Shown: in pieces, positions 1 to 9,086 of the stretch
Layout: every line of letters begins with the position of its first letter
How positions within the stretch are numbered: position 1 is the first letter of the stretch
DNA from: an uncultured Prevotellaceae bacterium
GTDB taxonomy: Bacteria; Bacteroidota; Bacteroidia; Bacteroidales; Bacteroidaceae
Length of the DNA stretch: 42,582 bases
NCBI GenBank assembly: GCA_902762325.1
Contig: CACWNV010000024.1
Coordinates: 1 to 42,582, forward strand
Reading direction: 5' to 3'
Notes under the pieces: model-generated
Database searches by the model: none
What the model was told of the DNA's origin: nothing
Seen by the model: only the letters and a program-made list of their open reading frames with translations
Translations under genes and position numbers: made by a program

Positions 1-3
1 GAT

Positions 4-636
4 ATGCGTATGAAAACAATATTGAACTGGCTTTACGAGAACTGGATGAAGGGAACGCCATTCCTTGCACTCTACACGTTCATCTTGATTTGGCTCTATG
101 TCAAGGATGCAAATTATCCGTTGTTTCTCATCTGGTTGCAATGCTCGGCCTATTGGCTGCACGAGTTTGAAGAGTATGTATGCCCCGGCGGATTCCTCGA
201 CTTCTTCAATCGAGGTCCGCTTGGCTCTACCCGTGGCGACAAACCGCTGACGAAAGCAGGTTCCTTCTGGATCAACATCCCGTTGATGTATGTGCTGCTG
301 CCTCTGTCGGGCATTCTGTCGCACTTCTTCGGCATTGATTGGGGACTGTGGACAGCCTATTACTCCACACTCAATGCCTCAGCCCACGTCGTGATGTTCT
401 TTATCTTCGGCCGCAAGTACAATCCCGGTCTGGTGGCAAGTGTGCTTGTGAACATTCCGCTCGGCATATATATGATATACTATTTCCTCTCCAACGGGCT
501 TGTAAGCACAGAAGTGAACATCGTGAGCATTATCGTCGGCATCATTGCCCAAGCCTCTATGATGGTCTATGGCTTTGCCTATCTGGTACCCACATCTAAG
601 AAAGAAGGCTATCATAGGAACGTACAAAACAAATAA
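4..636 (+). CDS. HXXEE domain-containing membrane protein
   Basis: A 210-residue hydrophobic protein with several probable membrane segments (about 18-33, 88-110, 120-138, 145-165 and 172-195). It carries the signature His53-x-x-Glu56-Glu57 that names the HXXEE family, followed by a Pro-Gly-Gly turn. The biochemical role of this family is unknown. A second His (about 128) sits in a later helix, so metal binding is conceivable, but that is inference. The frame is open to the window edge, so the true start could lie upstream; Met1 and Met3 are the visible choices. The stop is 13 bp before the aldo/keto reductase start, so the two are probably co-transcribed. Confidence 0.75.
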   Translation: MRMKTILNWLYENWMKGTPFLALYTFILIWLYVKDANYPLFLIWLQCSAYWLHEFEEYVCPGGFLDFFNRGPLGSTRGDKPLTKAGSFWINIPLMYVLLPLSGILSHFFGIDWGLWTAYYSTLNASAHVVMFFIFGRKYNPGLVASVLVNIPLGIYMIYYFLSNGLVSTEVNIVSIIVGIIAQASMMVYGFAYLVPTSKKEGYHRNVQNK

Positions 637-649
637 TCTCTATAGCGAT

Positions 650-1588
650 ATGAATAGAATTGGACTGGGCTGCATGGGTATGGCCCGCAGAAATGAAGAG
701 AGTAGTATCCGCACTGTTGACACGGCACTCGACTATGGGGTGACGATGTTCAATGTTGGTGAGTTTTATAACGGAGGCGAGAGCGAAATTGTGCTGGGCA
801 ACGCCCTGCGTCAGCATCCGCGCGACAAATATTTTGTCAGTGTGAAGTTCGGGGCTCTTCCCAGCCGTGAGGCACTGTATGGCGTGGATATGAACCCGTT
901 CAACGTCAGGGCACACCTGACATATAGTCTCAGCCGCCTTGGGTTGGACTATGTTGACCTGTACGAGCCAGCCCGCATGGACGATGCCTATCCCGTGGAG
1001 GAGGTCATCGAGGCAATCAATGAACTGGTGAAGGAAGGACTGGTGCGCCATGTCGGCATGACGGAATGCACTGCCGAAGAACTGCGCCGAGGCAATGAAA
1101 TATGTCCCATCAAGTATTTCGAGAAGGAGTACTCACTGCTTAGTCGTAAGATGGAAGAGAAAGATTTGCCCACCTGCCGAGAATTGGGCATCCCTGTCGT
1201 AGCCTACGGGCTATTAGGCCACGGCCTGCTGACTGATGGCTTTGCAACAGGAGAGCGTACACCGCACGTTCTGCCCTTCCTGTTCCGTCCTGAGGATATG
1301 GAGCACAACCGTGCCATCGTGCAGCAGTTGAAGGAGATAGCCGACGGCAAAGGCTGTTCCACCAGCAACATCGCCGTGGCGTGGGTGCTGCAGAAGAATC
1401 CCGACATGCTCGCCATCGTCGGCACCACCCACCCCGACCATCTCACTGACTCGCTGAAAGCCCTCGACATCACGCTGACCGACGAGGAAATGCAAACCAT
1501 CGGTGAGATCTTTGCCCCAGGCCGTGTGCGCGGCGGTGTGCTTCCAACGATGCATTACAAGAGCGGAAGGTTCCTTGGTTTCAAATAA
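650..1588 (+). CDS. Aldo/keto reductase family protein with altered catalytic tetrad
   Basis: A 312-residue (beta/alpha)8 aldo/keto reductase-like protein. I start it at the ATG at 650, which opens directly on the conserved IGLGCMGM strand. The frame extends to 569 but that extension overlaps the upstream gene. Recognisable blocks: FYNGGESE (Tyr40), VSVKFG (Lys66), LGLDYVDLYEPARMD (about 97-111) and a C-terminal NADPH-binding region near residues 215-280. The usual tetrad is Asp-Tyr-Lys-His. Here the Asp position is Asn35 and the His position is Ala108, while Tyr and Lys remain. A His-to-Ala change occurs in a known AKR subgroup with a YRPARLD motif; loss of the Asp as well is less usual. NADPH-dependent carbonyl reduction is the family activity, but substrate and activity are unknown here. 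Probably an operon with the upstream HXXEE gene. Confidence 0.85.
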   Translation: MNRIGLGCMGMARRNEESSIRTVDTALDYGVTMFNVGEFYNGGESEIVLGNALRQHPRDKYFVSVKFGALPSREALYGVDMNPFNVRAHLTYSLSRLGLDYVDLYEPARMDDAYPVEEVIEAINELVKEGLVRHVGMTECTAEELRRGNEICPIKYFEKEYSLLSRKMEEKDLPTCRELGIPVVAYGLLGHGLLTDGFATGERTPHVLPFLFRPEDMEHNRAIVQQLKEIADGKGCSTSNIAVAWVLQKNPDMLAIVGTTHPDHLTDSLKALDITLTDEEMQTIGEIFAPGRVRGGVLPTMHYKSGRFLGFK

Positions 1589-1649
1589 GCCCTGAAACTA
1601 TCCATTTCACTGTTTAAATGCAGAAAGAGGTTTGAGACTCTTTTGATAA

Positions 1650-1985
1650 ATCAGGCCTGGCACGGTGCTCTTCGACGGCATCACGCCCACCGACAACGAA
1701 AAGGTGACAGTGGTGAAAGAAGGCGACACCTTCACAATAACACTGAAAGTGGCATATGAGAACCTGATTCTCAACAATACCAACGGCGGCGAAGGCAACC
1801 AGTTCGACTTGAATGAGTTTGCCGACGGCAACACTTATTCTATCGAAAACTCAGCAACCGCAATCACCTACATGACGATACCTTTTACAAGCAATGCTGC
1901 GAGATACAACCTCAACGGGCAGAAGGTTAGCGCAGCTTTCAAAGGCATGGTGATTATTGACGGAAAGAAAGTGATTCAGAAATAA
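1650..1985 (+). pseudogene. C-terminal remnant of an exported protein with a T9SS-like tail
   Basis: The frame opens right after a TAA at 1647 and codes about 112 residues with no signal peptide; the only early start is a GTG at 1665. The last 30 residues follow the pattern Y-N-L-N-G-Q-K-V, then KGMVIIDGKKVIQK. That resembles the C-terminal tail of T9SS cargo and other exported Prevotella proteins, and the tail of the GH13 protein ending at 16153. The body is beta-rich and I do not recognise its domain. The missing N-terminus suggests a 5'-deleted gene rather than a functional small protein. Confidence 0.5.
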
Positions 1986-2018
1986 CCTTGGCTATACTGT
2001 TTGAGGAATCATCATAAA

Positions 2019-2055
2019 GAATCCTTGCCTCTCTGTAATGGAAAGGCAAGGATTT
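2019..2055. terminator. Hairpin, probable bidirectional terminator
   Basis: An 11-bp perfect stem (AATCCTTGCCT at 2020-2030 with its complement at 2044-2054) and a 13-nt loop lie between the fragment ending at 1985 and the regulator ending at 2116, which converge here. The T-run is short, so it may act partly through stem strength. From 2069 to 2110 there is only TCACTTATCA/TCACTTTTCA-like low-complexity repeat. Confidence 0.55.
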
Positions 2056-2115
2056 CTCGCTCCACTCTCACTTATCACCTATCACTTTTCATTTTTCACT
2101 TATCATTTAGCGAAG

Positions 2116-3780
2116 TCAGTAGGTGGCAATACGGCGGATGTCGTCCTCAAAGGAATCCTTCTGCAAGGCACGCGACTTGATTCTTGAACGATAAGTGTAT
2201 ATGGTCGTTTTCGACGAACGCAGGATGTCGGCAATTTTCTGGTTATCGACAATTCCCAGACGGATGAGGGCCAGCACACGAAGTTCTGTAGTGAGACGGG
2301 AGGAATCGGTTTCTATTTCGAACTGGTTTTCGGGAGTCATCAGGCTGTTCACCTCAATGATGAAATCAGGGTAGATGTTGAGGAAGGCTGTGTCGAAGTT
2401 TTGGTGGAACATCTTGACGCCCTCGTTGATAGCCGTACCGCTCTTCAATTCAGAATAGAGGTCTTCCAGTTTTCGGTCACGTGCAAGGCGGTTGAAAAAT
2501 TTGTGCCTTTCCTCACCTCGATGGATGAGGGCGCTGCATAGTTCAAGGAAACGGCCTATATATTCGTCCTTGATGCGGTTGGCTTCCTTCATCTGTGAGT
2601 TAAGTGTTGACAGCTGGGCATTGAGTGCCTGCATGTCAGCGTTGTGGTGCGACAACTCGGCATTCATCTTGTTGATCTTTCTATTGGCGATTCGACGCTT
2701 GTAGAGCAACTGCAGAGTAAAGAGAATGAAACCTACCAGCAGCAGGGTAATGGCCGCCAGAATGGCGAGAAGGCGGTTAGTGCGTTTCTGGGTAAGTTCG
2801 CGTTCTGCATCGTATGCTTTGGTAATGAACGGTGCCATGCGGGCTACCTGCATGCTGCGCAGGCGGCTGCCATATTGCTGTGCGTCGTTGCTGGCTCGTT
2901 GGAGGTACCGGTAAGCCCGTTGGTATTCGCCTCTCTCCATCAGGATGGTGGCCAGTTCGCGCAAAGCATTGTTCTCGAGGATGGCTCCGCGCATATCGCT
3001 GATGGCCGAAAGCAGCAGATAGTGCTCCTGCTGCTGTGGATTATTGTTTTTCCAGTAGAAGTAAGCCAAAGTACTGGCCACGATGCTATATCGGCGGTCG
3101 CCAGACCGCAAAATGGGTAAATACTGCTCAAACTGATGGATGGCCCCTTCAACATCGCCTTTTTCGCATGTATAACTGGCACGATTTGTAAGATATTCGA
3201 ACGATTCCTTGGGGGCCACCTGAAGCAGCAACTGACGATAATACTGTGCACTGTCGATGTAGTCCATAAAATAAGGTGTATACTGTGCCATCTCCGACCT
3301 GTAGAGATTCAGCTCGGCCCGCTGGTTATAGTAGGCCACCCGGGCTTCGTCTGAAAGACGATCGAGCCTTATGCTGTCGAGCAGCATACGGGCATTATTG
3401 AAGATGCCCGACACGCTCAGGATATGAGCCAGCCGTATGGCACTGACGGCATAATGTTCGGTATCGGTACTTGCCAGTGGGCTCTGCATATTGCGGATGA
3501 TATAATGGTAGGCTGAATCGAAACGAAAAGCCAGGTACTCATCATAGAGCCGCAGGTTCATGCTATATTCTTGCTCTGGGGTCAGAGTAACGTCCCGTAG
3601 CCCGTCACAAAGTGATTGGATATGGGCTTCCTTGGCAGCAACAAACTCGTCGTGGTGGTCTATCAGACTGTCGAGCGTCTGGTAGAGTTGGCTAGTCTGC
3701 GAGTTCGTATGGTTTTCACCGCAAGCCGCAATGAGCAGGACTGTAAAAAAGATGGCTGAGAGATTCTTCATAATAGACAT
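2116..3780 (-). CDS. SusR-like lipoprotein/TPR/HTH transcriptional regulator (DUF6377 type)
   Basis: A 554-residue one-protein sensor-regulator. Residues 1-20 are a lipoprotein signal with lipobox IAAC (Cys20). Residues about 30-325 are helical TPR-like repeats predicted to be periplasmic. A single membrane helix spans about 337-360, then a coiled coil (362-410) and a C-terminal LuxR-like helix-turn-helix (about 498-538, IADIL-RSSKTTIYTYRSRIK) in the cytoplasm. This is the layout of Bacteroidetes DUF6377 proteins and is analogous to SusR, the maltose-oligosaccharide sensor of the B. thetaiotaomicron starch locus. It is divergent from the GH97 gene, with which it shares a 293-bp regulatory gap. 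I infer that it senses starch breakdown products in the periplasm and activates the PUL. Met4 is an alternative start. Confidence 0.85.
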   Translation of the reverse strand: MSIMKNLSAIFFTVLLIAACGENHTNSQTSQLYQTLDSLIDHHDEFVAAKEAHIQSLCDGLRDVTLTPEQEYSMNLRLYDEYLAFRFDSAYHYIIRNMQSPLASTDTEHYAVSAIRLAHILSVSGIFNNARMLLDSIRLDRLSDEARVAYYNQRAELNLYRSEMAQYTPYFMDYIDSAQYYRQLLLQVAPKESFEYLTNRASYTCEKGDVEGAIHQFEQYLPILRSGDRRYSIVASTLAYFYWKNNNPQQQEHYLLLSAISDMRGAILENNALRELATILMERGEYQRAYRYLQRASNDAQQYGSRLRSMQVARMAPFITKAYDAERELTQKRTNRLLAILAAITLLLVGFILFTLQLLYKRRIANRKINKMNAELSHHNADMQALNAQLSTLNSQMKEANRIKDEYIGRFLELCSALIHRGEERHKFFNRLARDRKLEDLYSELKSGTAINEGVKMFHQNFDTAFLNIYPDFIIEVNSLMTPENQFEIETDSSRLTTELRVLALIRLGIVDNQKIADILRSSKTTIYTYRSRIKSRALQKDSFEDDIRRIATY

Positions 3781-3831
3781 TATTCTAAGTGATTTTTTCG
3801 CATGTTCTCAACAACACGTCATATCTTTTTG

Positions 3832-3863
3832 CAAATGTAAGCATTTTTCGTGAAACTTACAAA
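3832..3863 (-). promoter_or_regulatory. Promoter of the SusR-like regulator
   Basis: On the minus strand, a -33 TTTG (3860-3863) and a -7 box TACATTTG (3832-3839) are separated by 20 bp. This matches the Bacteroidetes housekeeping consensus and predicts a leader of about 45 nt. Confidence 0.65.
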
Positions 3864-3913
3864 TGGCATCACTATCACAAAGCTAAAATCAAGAAAAATA
3901 CTGTTTGCAAACA

Positions 3914-3944
3914 TTTTGATTTTATTGCTGCCATAAAATCAAAA
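3914..3944. promoter_or_regulatory. Perfect 12-bp dyad, candidate operator for the PUL regulator
   Basis: TTTTGATTTTAT (3914-3925) and its exact complement (3933-3944) flank a 7-bp spacer. Related half-sites recur at 3884-3893, 3980-3990 and about 4039-4049, giving five copies in the regulator-GH97 gap. The dyad is centred about 108 bp upstream of the predicted PUL start site, a reasonable place for an activator. That the SusR-like protein binds here is inference. Confidence 0.55.
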
Positions 3945-4001
3945 CACCACTGAAAACCAATACTTTACATTTTAAAATACTTTGATTTTTGCTTGAACAA
4001 C

Positions 4002-4032
4002 TTGCGGACACTTAAATAAACGTCTAAATTTG
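4002..4032 (+). promoter_or_regulatory. PUL promoter upstream of GH97
   Basis: A -7 box TAAATTTG (4025-4032) lies 19 bp after a weak -33 TTGC (4002-4005). Transcription would start near 4037, leaving a leader of about 36 nt. A weak -33 fits an activator-dependent promoter. Confidence 0.6.
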
Positions 4033-4073
4033 CCATCGAAATCAAAATCGATGACTAAAAACAAGAATATATT

Positions 4074-6059
4074 ATGCGAAAGTTAGCAGTTATTATATTA
4101 GGTTTGTTTAGTAGTTATTATTTCAATGTAGCGGTCCAAGCAAAGGACGTTATGGTTAGTTCACCCGACGGCACCGTGACGGTGGCCGTCGGTGTGAAAG
4201 CCAATAAACCTTATTACACTGTTAAGTATTGCGGCAAGACACTTGTCGCTCCCTCTCATTTAGGATATCTCTTGGATAATGGCAAACTGGGTGAAGATAC
4301 TAAAATGACCGGCAGACACTACGATGAGAAGGACGAGACTTGGACACAGCCTTGGGGCGAGGACTCTGAGGTGCGCAACCACTACAACGAACTGACAGTA
4401 AACTTCCAGGAAAGAATAGGCCGGCGGATGAACGTCGTGTTTCGCGTTTTCAATGACGGTGTGGGCTTCCGTTATATTCTGCCAAGTATCAGCAAAGGTG
4501 AAAAGTATTGGATTCTGGACGAATTGACCGAGATCACCTTGGCACACGATGCCAAGGCTTGGTCGATTCCCACCAACCACACTGAGTATTTCGAGGGTAT
4601 ATACACTTCTGACCAGCTCAGTCGAAAGGATACGGTGTGCACACCTCTCACCATAGAGTACGAAGACTCGCTGTTTCTGACCATCCATGAGGCAGCACTA
4701 GAGGATTATGCCAGCATCAACCTTACACCGCGCCCCTCGGCTGGTGGCATGAAATTGCTTACAGCCCTTTCTCCCTGGCAGAGTGGCGTAAAAGTGTATT
4801 GCGAGGGCGAAACAAAGTCGCCCTGGCGAACTATTATAATAGGTAAGACAGCCGGCGACCTCATTACGTCAAGGTTAATGCTGAACCTGAATGAGCCGTC
4901 GAAGATTGAGGATACCTCGTGGATTGAGCCCGGCCGATATATAGGCATATGGTGGAGCATCCATAAGAAGCAGAACACATGGGAGATGGGCCCGACACAC
5001 GGAGCAACCACGCAAAACGTTAAGCGATATATCGACTTTGCTGCCCGCCATGGTTTCAGTGGCGTACTGGCAGAGGGATGGAACCCAGGCTGGGGGCAGG
5101 GAGAGCAGATCAGCTATCTGAAAACCTATCCTGACTTTGACATCGAAGAGGTGTGCAACTATGCATTGAAGAAAGGCGTACGTTTCATAGGACATACCGA
5201 AACATGGGGCAACACGAAGTTATTGGAAGAGCAGATGGACTCAGCCTTTGCCTGGTACAGCCGTTTGGGCATTCGTGCCGTTAAGACCGGTTACGTGGGA
5301 CACTTCTTTGATGGCAAGGAACAGGCCAAGTCACAGTATGGAATCCGTCACTATCGCAAAGTCATTGAGACTGCTGCCAAGCACCACATCATGATTGATA
5401 ATCATGAGCCGGCCATGCCTACGGGCATTCAGCGCACATGGCCCAACCTGATGACGCAGGAGGGCGTCCGCGGTCAAGAGTACAATGCGTGGGATGTAAA
5501 GGGCGGCAATCCGCCCAGTCACACCGTGACGCTGCCTTTCACTCGCTGTCTGGCTGGTCCGACGGATTTCACCCCTGCCATCTTCAACTTTTCAGAAGTG
5601 GTGAAAGGCACCCATCCCCGCAGCACGCTGGCAAAGCAGCTTGCAGAGTTCGTGGTTATCTATAGCCCCCTCCAAATGGCTGCCGACGCAATCGAGAACT
5701 ATGAAGATCAGCCTGCCCTGACATTCATCGAGAGTTGTCCGACAACATGGAGCAAGACGCTGGTACCCAACGGAGAAATAGGCAAGTATGTGACTATTGC
5801 CCGTAAGGAAAGAGGTGGCGACCGCTGGTTTATAGGTAGCATCACCAACGAGCAGGCACGACAGATAGACCTGCCACTCAGTTTTCTCGATGCTGATTGT
5901 CGTTACCTGGCAATTATCTATGAGGATGGTCCTGATGCCGACTACCAGACAAATCCCTATCCAATGACCATCCGGCAGCTGGAAGTCAATAACCAGACCA
6001 CACTCCGTTTGGAACTGGCCCGAAGCGGTGGGGCGGCCATCAGAATCGTAAAATATTGA
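4074..6059 (+). CDS. susB: GH97 alpha-glucosidase (SusB-like, inverting type)
   Basis: A 661-residue exported glycoside hydrolase; a signal peptide occupies about 1-23, ending AVQA. The order is an N-terminal beta-sandwich (about 25-270), a catalytic (beta/alpha)8 barrel (about 280-560) and a C-terminal beta domain. The key glutamates match B. thetaiotaomicron SusB in spacing. Glu445 (DNHEP), Glu463 and Glu469 (TQEGVRGQE) are 18 and 6 residues apart, as are SusB Glu508, 526 and 532. Glu376 (HTETWG) is 69 before Glu445, matching SusB Glu439, and Glu206 probably matches Glu194. This is the inverting, calcium-dependent subtype, not the retaining one. It is shorter than SusB (738). Expected role: periplasmic release of glucose from imported malto-oligosaccharides. 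First gene of the PUL, 44 bp before susC. Confidence 0.93.
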   Translation: MRKLAVIILGLFSSYYFNVAVQAKDVMVSSPDGTVTVAVGVKANKPYYTVKYCGKTLVAPSHLGYLLDNGKLGEDTKMTGRHYDEKDETWTQPWGEDSEVRNHYNELTVNFQERIGRRMNVVFRVFNDGVGFRYILPSISKGEKYWILDELTEITLAHDAKAWSIPTNHTEYFEGIYTSDQLSRKDTVCTPLTIEYEDSLFLTIHEAALEDYASINLTPRPSAGGMKLLTALSPWQSGVKVYCEGETKSPWRTIIIGKTAGDLITSRLMLNLNEPSKIEDTSWIEPGRYIGIWWSIHKKQNTWEMGPTHGATTQNVKRYIDFAARHGFSGVLAEGWNPGWGQGEQISYLKTYPDFDIEEVCNYALKKGVRFIGHTETWGNTKLLEEQMDSAFAWYSRLGIRAVKTGYVGHFFDGKEQAKSQYGIRHYRKVIETAAKHHIMIDNHEPAMPTGIQRTWPNLMTQEGVRGQEYNAWDVKGGNPPSHTVTLPFTRCLAGPTDFTPAIFNFSEVVKGTHPRSTLAKQLAEFVVIYSPLQMAADAIENYEDQPALTFIESCPTTWSKTLVPNGEIGKYVTIARKERGGDRWFIGSITNEQARQIDLPLSFLDADCRYLAIIYEDGPDADYQTNPYPMTIRQLEVNNQTTLRLELARSGGAAIRIVKY

Positions 6060-6103
6060 TAATCATATATATTTACTCTAATTAATAACAAAAAAGTAAG
6101 ACA

Positions 6104-9049
6104 ATGGAAAAATCTAAGAGTCTATTCTGCCGCTTGCTCATATTGTTGGCGGTTGTGTTTTTCGCCTTGGATGTTTCTGCACAGATCACCGTCAGTGGTC
6201 ATGTGAAAGATGATGCAGGTATGGAGATTATCGGTGCCAGCATTATGGAAAAGGGAACATCCAACGGAACCGTCACCGACTTTGACGGCAACTTCAAGCT
6301 TCAGTGTAAAGATGGAGCTACACTGGTCATTACCTACATTGGTTTCACCCCCTTGGAAGTAAAGGCCAAGGATGGTTTGGACATCACGCTGAAGGAAGAT
6401 GTGGCCCAGCTGAATGAAGTGGTGGTGGTTGGTTACGGTTCGCTGGCCAAGAAAGAGATTTCAAGCTCTGTCGTTCAAGTGAACAAGGAACAGTTCAACC
6501 AAGGTGCAGCCAGCGACCCGATGGCACTGATTGCCGGTAAGGTGACTGGTTTGAACGTAGCGACTACAAACGAAGCTAATCCAAATGGCATGACCGATAT
6601 CCAGATTCGCGGTGCCGGCTCATTGACAGCCTCGAACGGGCCGTTAGTCGTAATCGACGGTATTGCCGGTGGTGACCTGCGCAACATTGCCACACAGGAC
6701 GTGGAATCGATTACAGTGCTGAAGGATGCCGGCTCGGCTGCCATCTATGGTACGCGTGGTGCTAACGGCGTGATTCTGGTTACTACGAAGAAAGGTTCCG
6801 GTACACAGGGTGTTACCAATGTGACTTATGACAGTTATATTGGTTTCAACATTGCCAAGCCAAAGCCCGACATCCTCACTACCGAAGAGTTCATCCGTTC
6901 GCGCAGAGGTCAAAACTATGGTGGCGACACTAACTGGTGGGACGAAATCACACGTAAGGCCAGCTATACGCTGAACCAGTACCTAAGTATTGACAGTTCA
7001 ACGAAGAACGGCTACTTCGGAGCGTCTGTGAACTATAAGAACGGCAACGGTCTCGACATCGTTTCGAAACGCGAGGAGTACGGTGCACGTTTCGTAGGTG
7101 AACAGCGCGTGCTGGACGGTTTTGTACAGTTCAACACTTCGCTCTCTTACCGCAAGGTGAAGGAAGACTGGGGTAACGACGGACTGTTTGACACTGCTCT
7201 GACAATGAACCCAACAATTCCCGTAAAGAATCCTGACGGCACTTACTATCAGCCCAGTTCACCATCGGGCATACACAATCCTGTGAACGACCTGCTGAAT
7301 AATGTGAGCAACGGCGACCGCAACTATGTATTGGGTAATGCCGACGTGAAGGTGAACATCCTGCAGACTGAGAAACATGTACTGAACACTTCGCTGAGCT
7401 ATGCCCTGCAGTATAACGACCTGAAGTCGAACTGGTACACCCCGACTACTTCGAGTTCCAGCTACTGGGATGGCTACGACGGCTCGGCCAACATCAAGAA
7501 CGAGCGCTGGACAACCAACCGCCTGGAGTGGCTGGGCAACTACACGCTGACCTTGCGCCAGCATCAGCTGAAGGCTGTGGTGGGCTACAGCTGGGAGCGC
7601 TCCCGCTATGAATCGAACTATATGGAAAATTCAGGCTTTGTCTACGACGCGCTGAGTTTCTGGGGTATCGGCAACGGTACCTACCTGAAAGACGGCAAAG
7701 CCAACATGTATGCCGGAACCTCTGAGAGCACGCTCATCGGTTTCTTTGGCCGTCTGAACTATAACTACAACGACATGCTCTACCTGTCGGCATCTCTGCG
7801 CCACGAGGGTAGCACCAAGTTCGGCGTCAACAAGAAATGGGGTAACTTCCCCTCGGCTTCTATTGCTTGGGAAGCTACCCGGACACCAGGTCTTAAAGAA
7901 AGCCTAGGAGCAGTTTTCCAGAGTCTGAAGCCCCGCATCAGCTACGGTGTGACAGGACGCTCTGACTTTGGTGCCTATCAGTCGATGCCTACCTATGGAA
8001 GCTATGGGCAGTATTATCTGAACGGGCAGTGGATCAACGGATATGCACCGACACTGAACGCTAACCCCGACCTGGCATGGGAGAAGTCGACCGCTTTCAA
8101 TGTAGGTATTGACTTCGTGACCCTGAACAGTCGTCTGCGTGGTAGCATCGAGTATTTCGACCGGCGTTCTCAGGATCTTCTCTACAACTATAGGGCCCCA
8201 CAGCCTCCGTTCATCTTCAGTACTATCCTTGTGAATGTCGGAACGACGAAGAACACTGGTTTGGAAGCCAGTCTGGAATATGATGCAGTAAAAACCAAGG
8301 ATTTCCATTGGACGACAGGTATCAACTGGAGCAGTGGAACGACGAAGCTTTCTAAGCTTTCTAGCGACTCCTATCAGATGTCATGGCTTGACCTTTATCA
8401 GAAGCCAGGCTTGGGTACCAGCGAATACTTCTTCCGCATCGAGGAAGGTGGAAAGATGGGACAGTTCTATGGGTATGAGCATGCCGGAATTGACGAGAAC
8501 GGTCTGCTGATGGTATACGACAACAACGGCAATGCACAGCCGGCCGCTCAGGCAGACCCTGCATGGAAGCGTAATATCGGCAATGGTGCGCCGAAACATT
8601 TCCTGTCGTGGAGTAACGCTTTCAAGTATAAGAACTGGGATCTGAGTATGCTGTTCCGTTCTGCTCTAGGTTATAAGATCTTCAATATGCGTAAGTATGG
8701 CATGGGGCTACAGGGCTGCGGCACCGACAATGTGTTGCGCACGGCATATACAGACTATGCTGATGTGAAATCAGGTGGTAGCATCATCAGCAGCTACTTC
8801 CTGGAAAATGGAAACTACTTCAAGCTCGACAACGTGACTCTGGGCTACAATTTCACGCCGAAGGAACGTAAGATTCTTGAAAGTGTACGCGTTTATCTTT
8901 CAGCTAAGAACCTCTTTACACTGACTAAGTATGAGGGCAATGATCCCTCCGTCGTAAACAGTAATGGTATTACACCTGGTGTGGATTCAAACAGTGCCTA
9001 TCCGCAGGCTACCAATGTGACTTTAGGTGTAACAGTACGCTTCCACTAA
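6104..9049 (+). CDS. susC: SusC-like TonB-dependent outer-membrane transporter
   Basis: A 981-residue SusC family protein. Signal peptide 1-26 (ends DVSAQ), then a CarboxypepD_reg-like domain (about 28-100, with the FDGNFKL turn), a TonB-box-like segment NEVVVVGYG (104-112), the plug (about 115-235, including IRGAGSLTASNGPLVVIDG and the ILVTTKKG end), and a 22-stranded barrel ending in a C-terminal aromatic (FH). It forms the import channel whose lid is SusD, moving oligosaccharides across the outer membrane with TonB energy. Position and neighbours indicate starch or maltodextrin as substrate. The gap to susD is 37 bp and starts with an 11-A run. Confidence 0.95.
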   Translation: MEKSKSLFCRLLILLAVVFFALDVSAQITVSGHVKDDAGMEIIGASIMEKGTSNGTVTDFDGNFKLQCKDGATLVITYIGFTPLEVKAKDGLDITLKEDVAQLNEVVVVGYGSLAKKEISSSVVQVNKEQFNQGAASDPMALIAGKVTGLNVATTNEANPNGMTDIQIRGAGSLTASNGPLVVIDGIAGGDLRNIATQDVESITVLKDAGSAAIYGTRGANGVILVTTKKGSGTQGVTNVTYDSYIGFNIAKPKPDILTTEEFIRSRRGQNYGGDTNWWDEITRKASYTLNQYLSIDSSTKNGYFGASVNYKNGNGLDIVSKREEYGARFVGEQRVLDGFVQFNTSLSYRKVKEDWGNDGLFDTALTMNPTIPVKNPDGTYYQPSSPSGIHNPVNDLLNNVSNGDRNYVLGNADVKVNILQTEKHVLNTSLSYALQYNDLKSNWYTPTTSSSSYWDGYDGSANIKNERWTTNRLEWLGNYTLTLRQHQLKAVVGYSWERSRYESNYMENSGFVYDALSFWGIGNGTYLKDGKANMYAGTSESTLIGFFGRLNYNYNDMLYLSASLRHEGSTKFGVNKKWGNFPSASIAWEATRTPGLKESLGAVFQSLKPRISYGVTGRSDFGAYQSMPTYGSYGQYYLNGQWINGYAPTLNANPDLAWEKSTAFNVGIDFVTLNSRLRGSIEYFDRRSQDLLYNYRAPQPPFIFSTILVNVGTTKNTGLEASLEYDAVKTKDFHWTTGINWSSGTTKLSKLSSDSYQMSWLDLYQKPGLGTSEYFFRIEEGGKMGQFYGYEHAGIDENGLLMVYDNNGNAQPAAQADPAWKRNIGNGAPKHFLSWSNAFKYKNWDLSMLFRSALGYKIFNMRKYGMGLQGCGTDNVLRTAYTDYADVKSGGSIISSYFLENGNYFKLDNVTLGYNFTPKERKILESVRVYLSAKNLFTLTKYEGNDPSVVNSNGITPGVDSNSAYPQATNVTLGVTVRFH

Positions 9050-9086
9050 TAAAAAAAAAAACCTATAAAAGTATAATATTGAATTT

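Noticed and set aside
569-649. 27-residue N-terminal extension of the aldo/keto reductase
   Set aside because: It overlaps the HXXEE gene and precedes the conserved first strand; the ATG at 650 is a better start.
3781-4073. Riboswitch or structured leader before GH97
   Set aside because: The predicted leader is only about 36 nt and the dyads lie upstream of the promoter, so DNA-binding sites are more likely.
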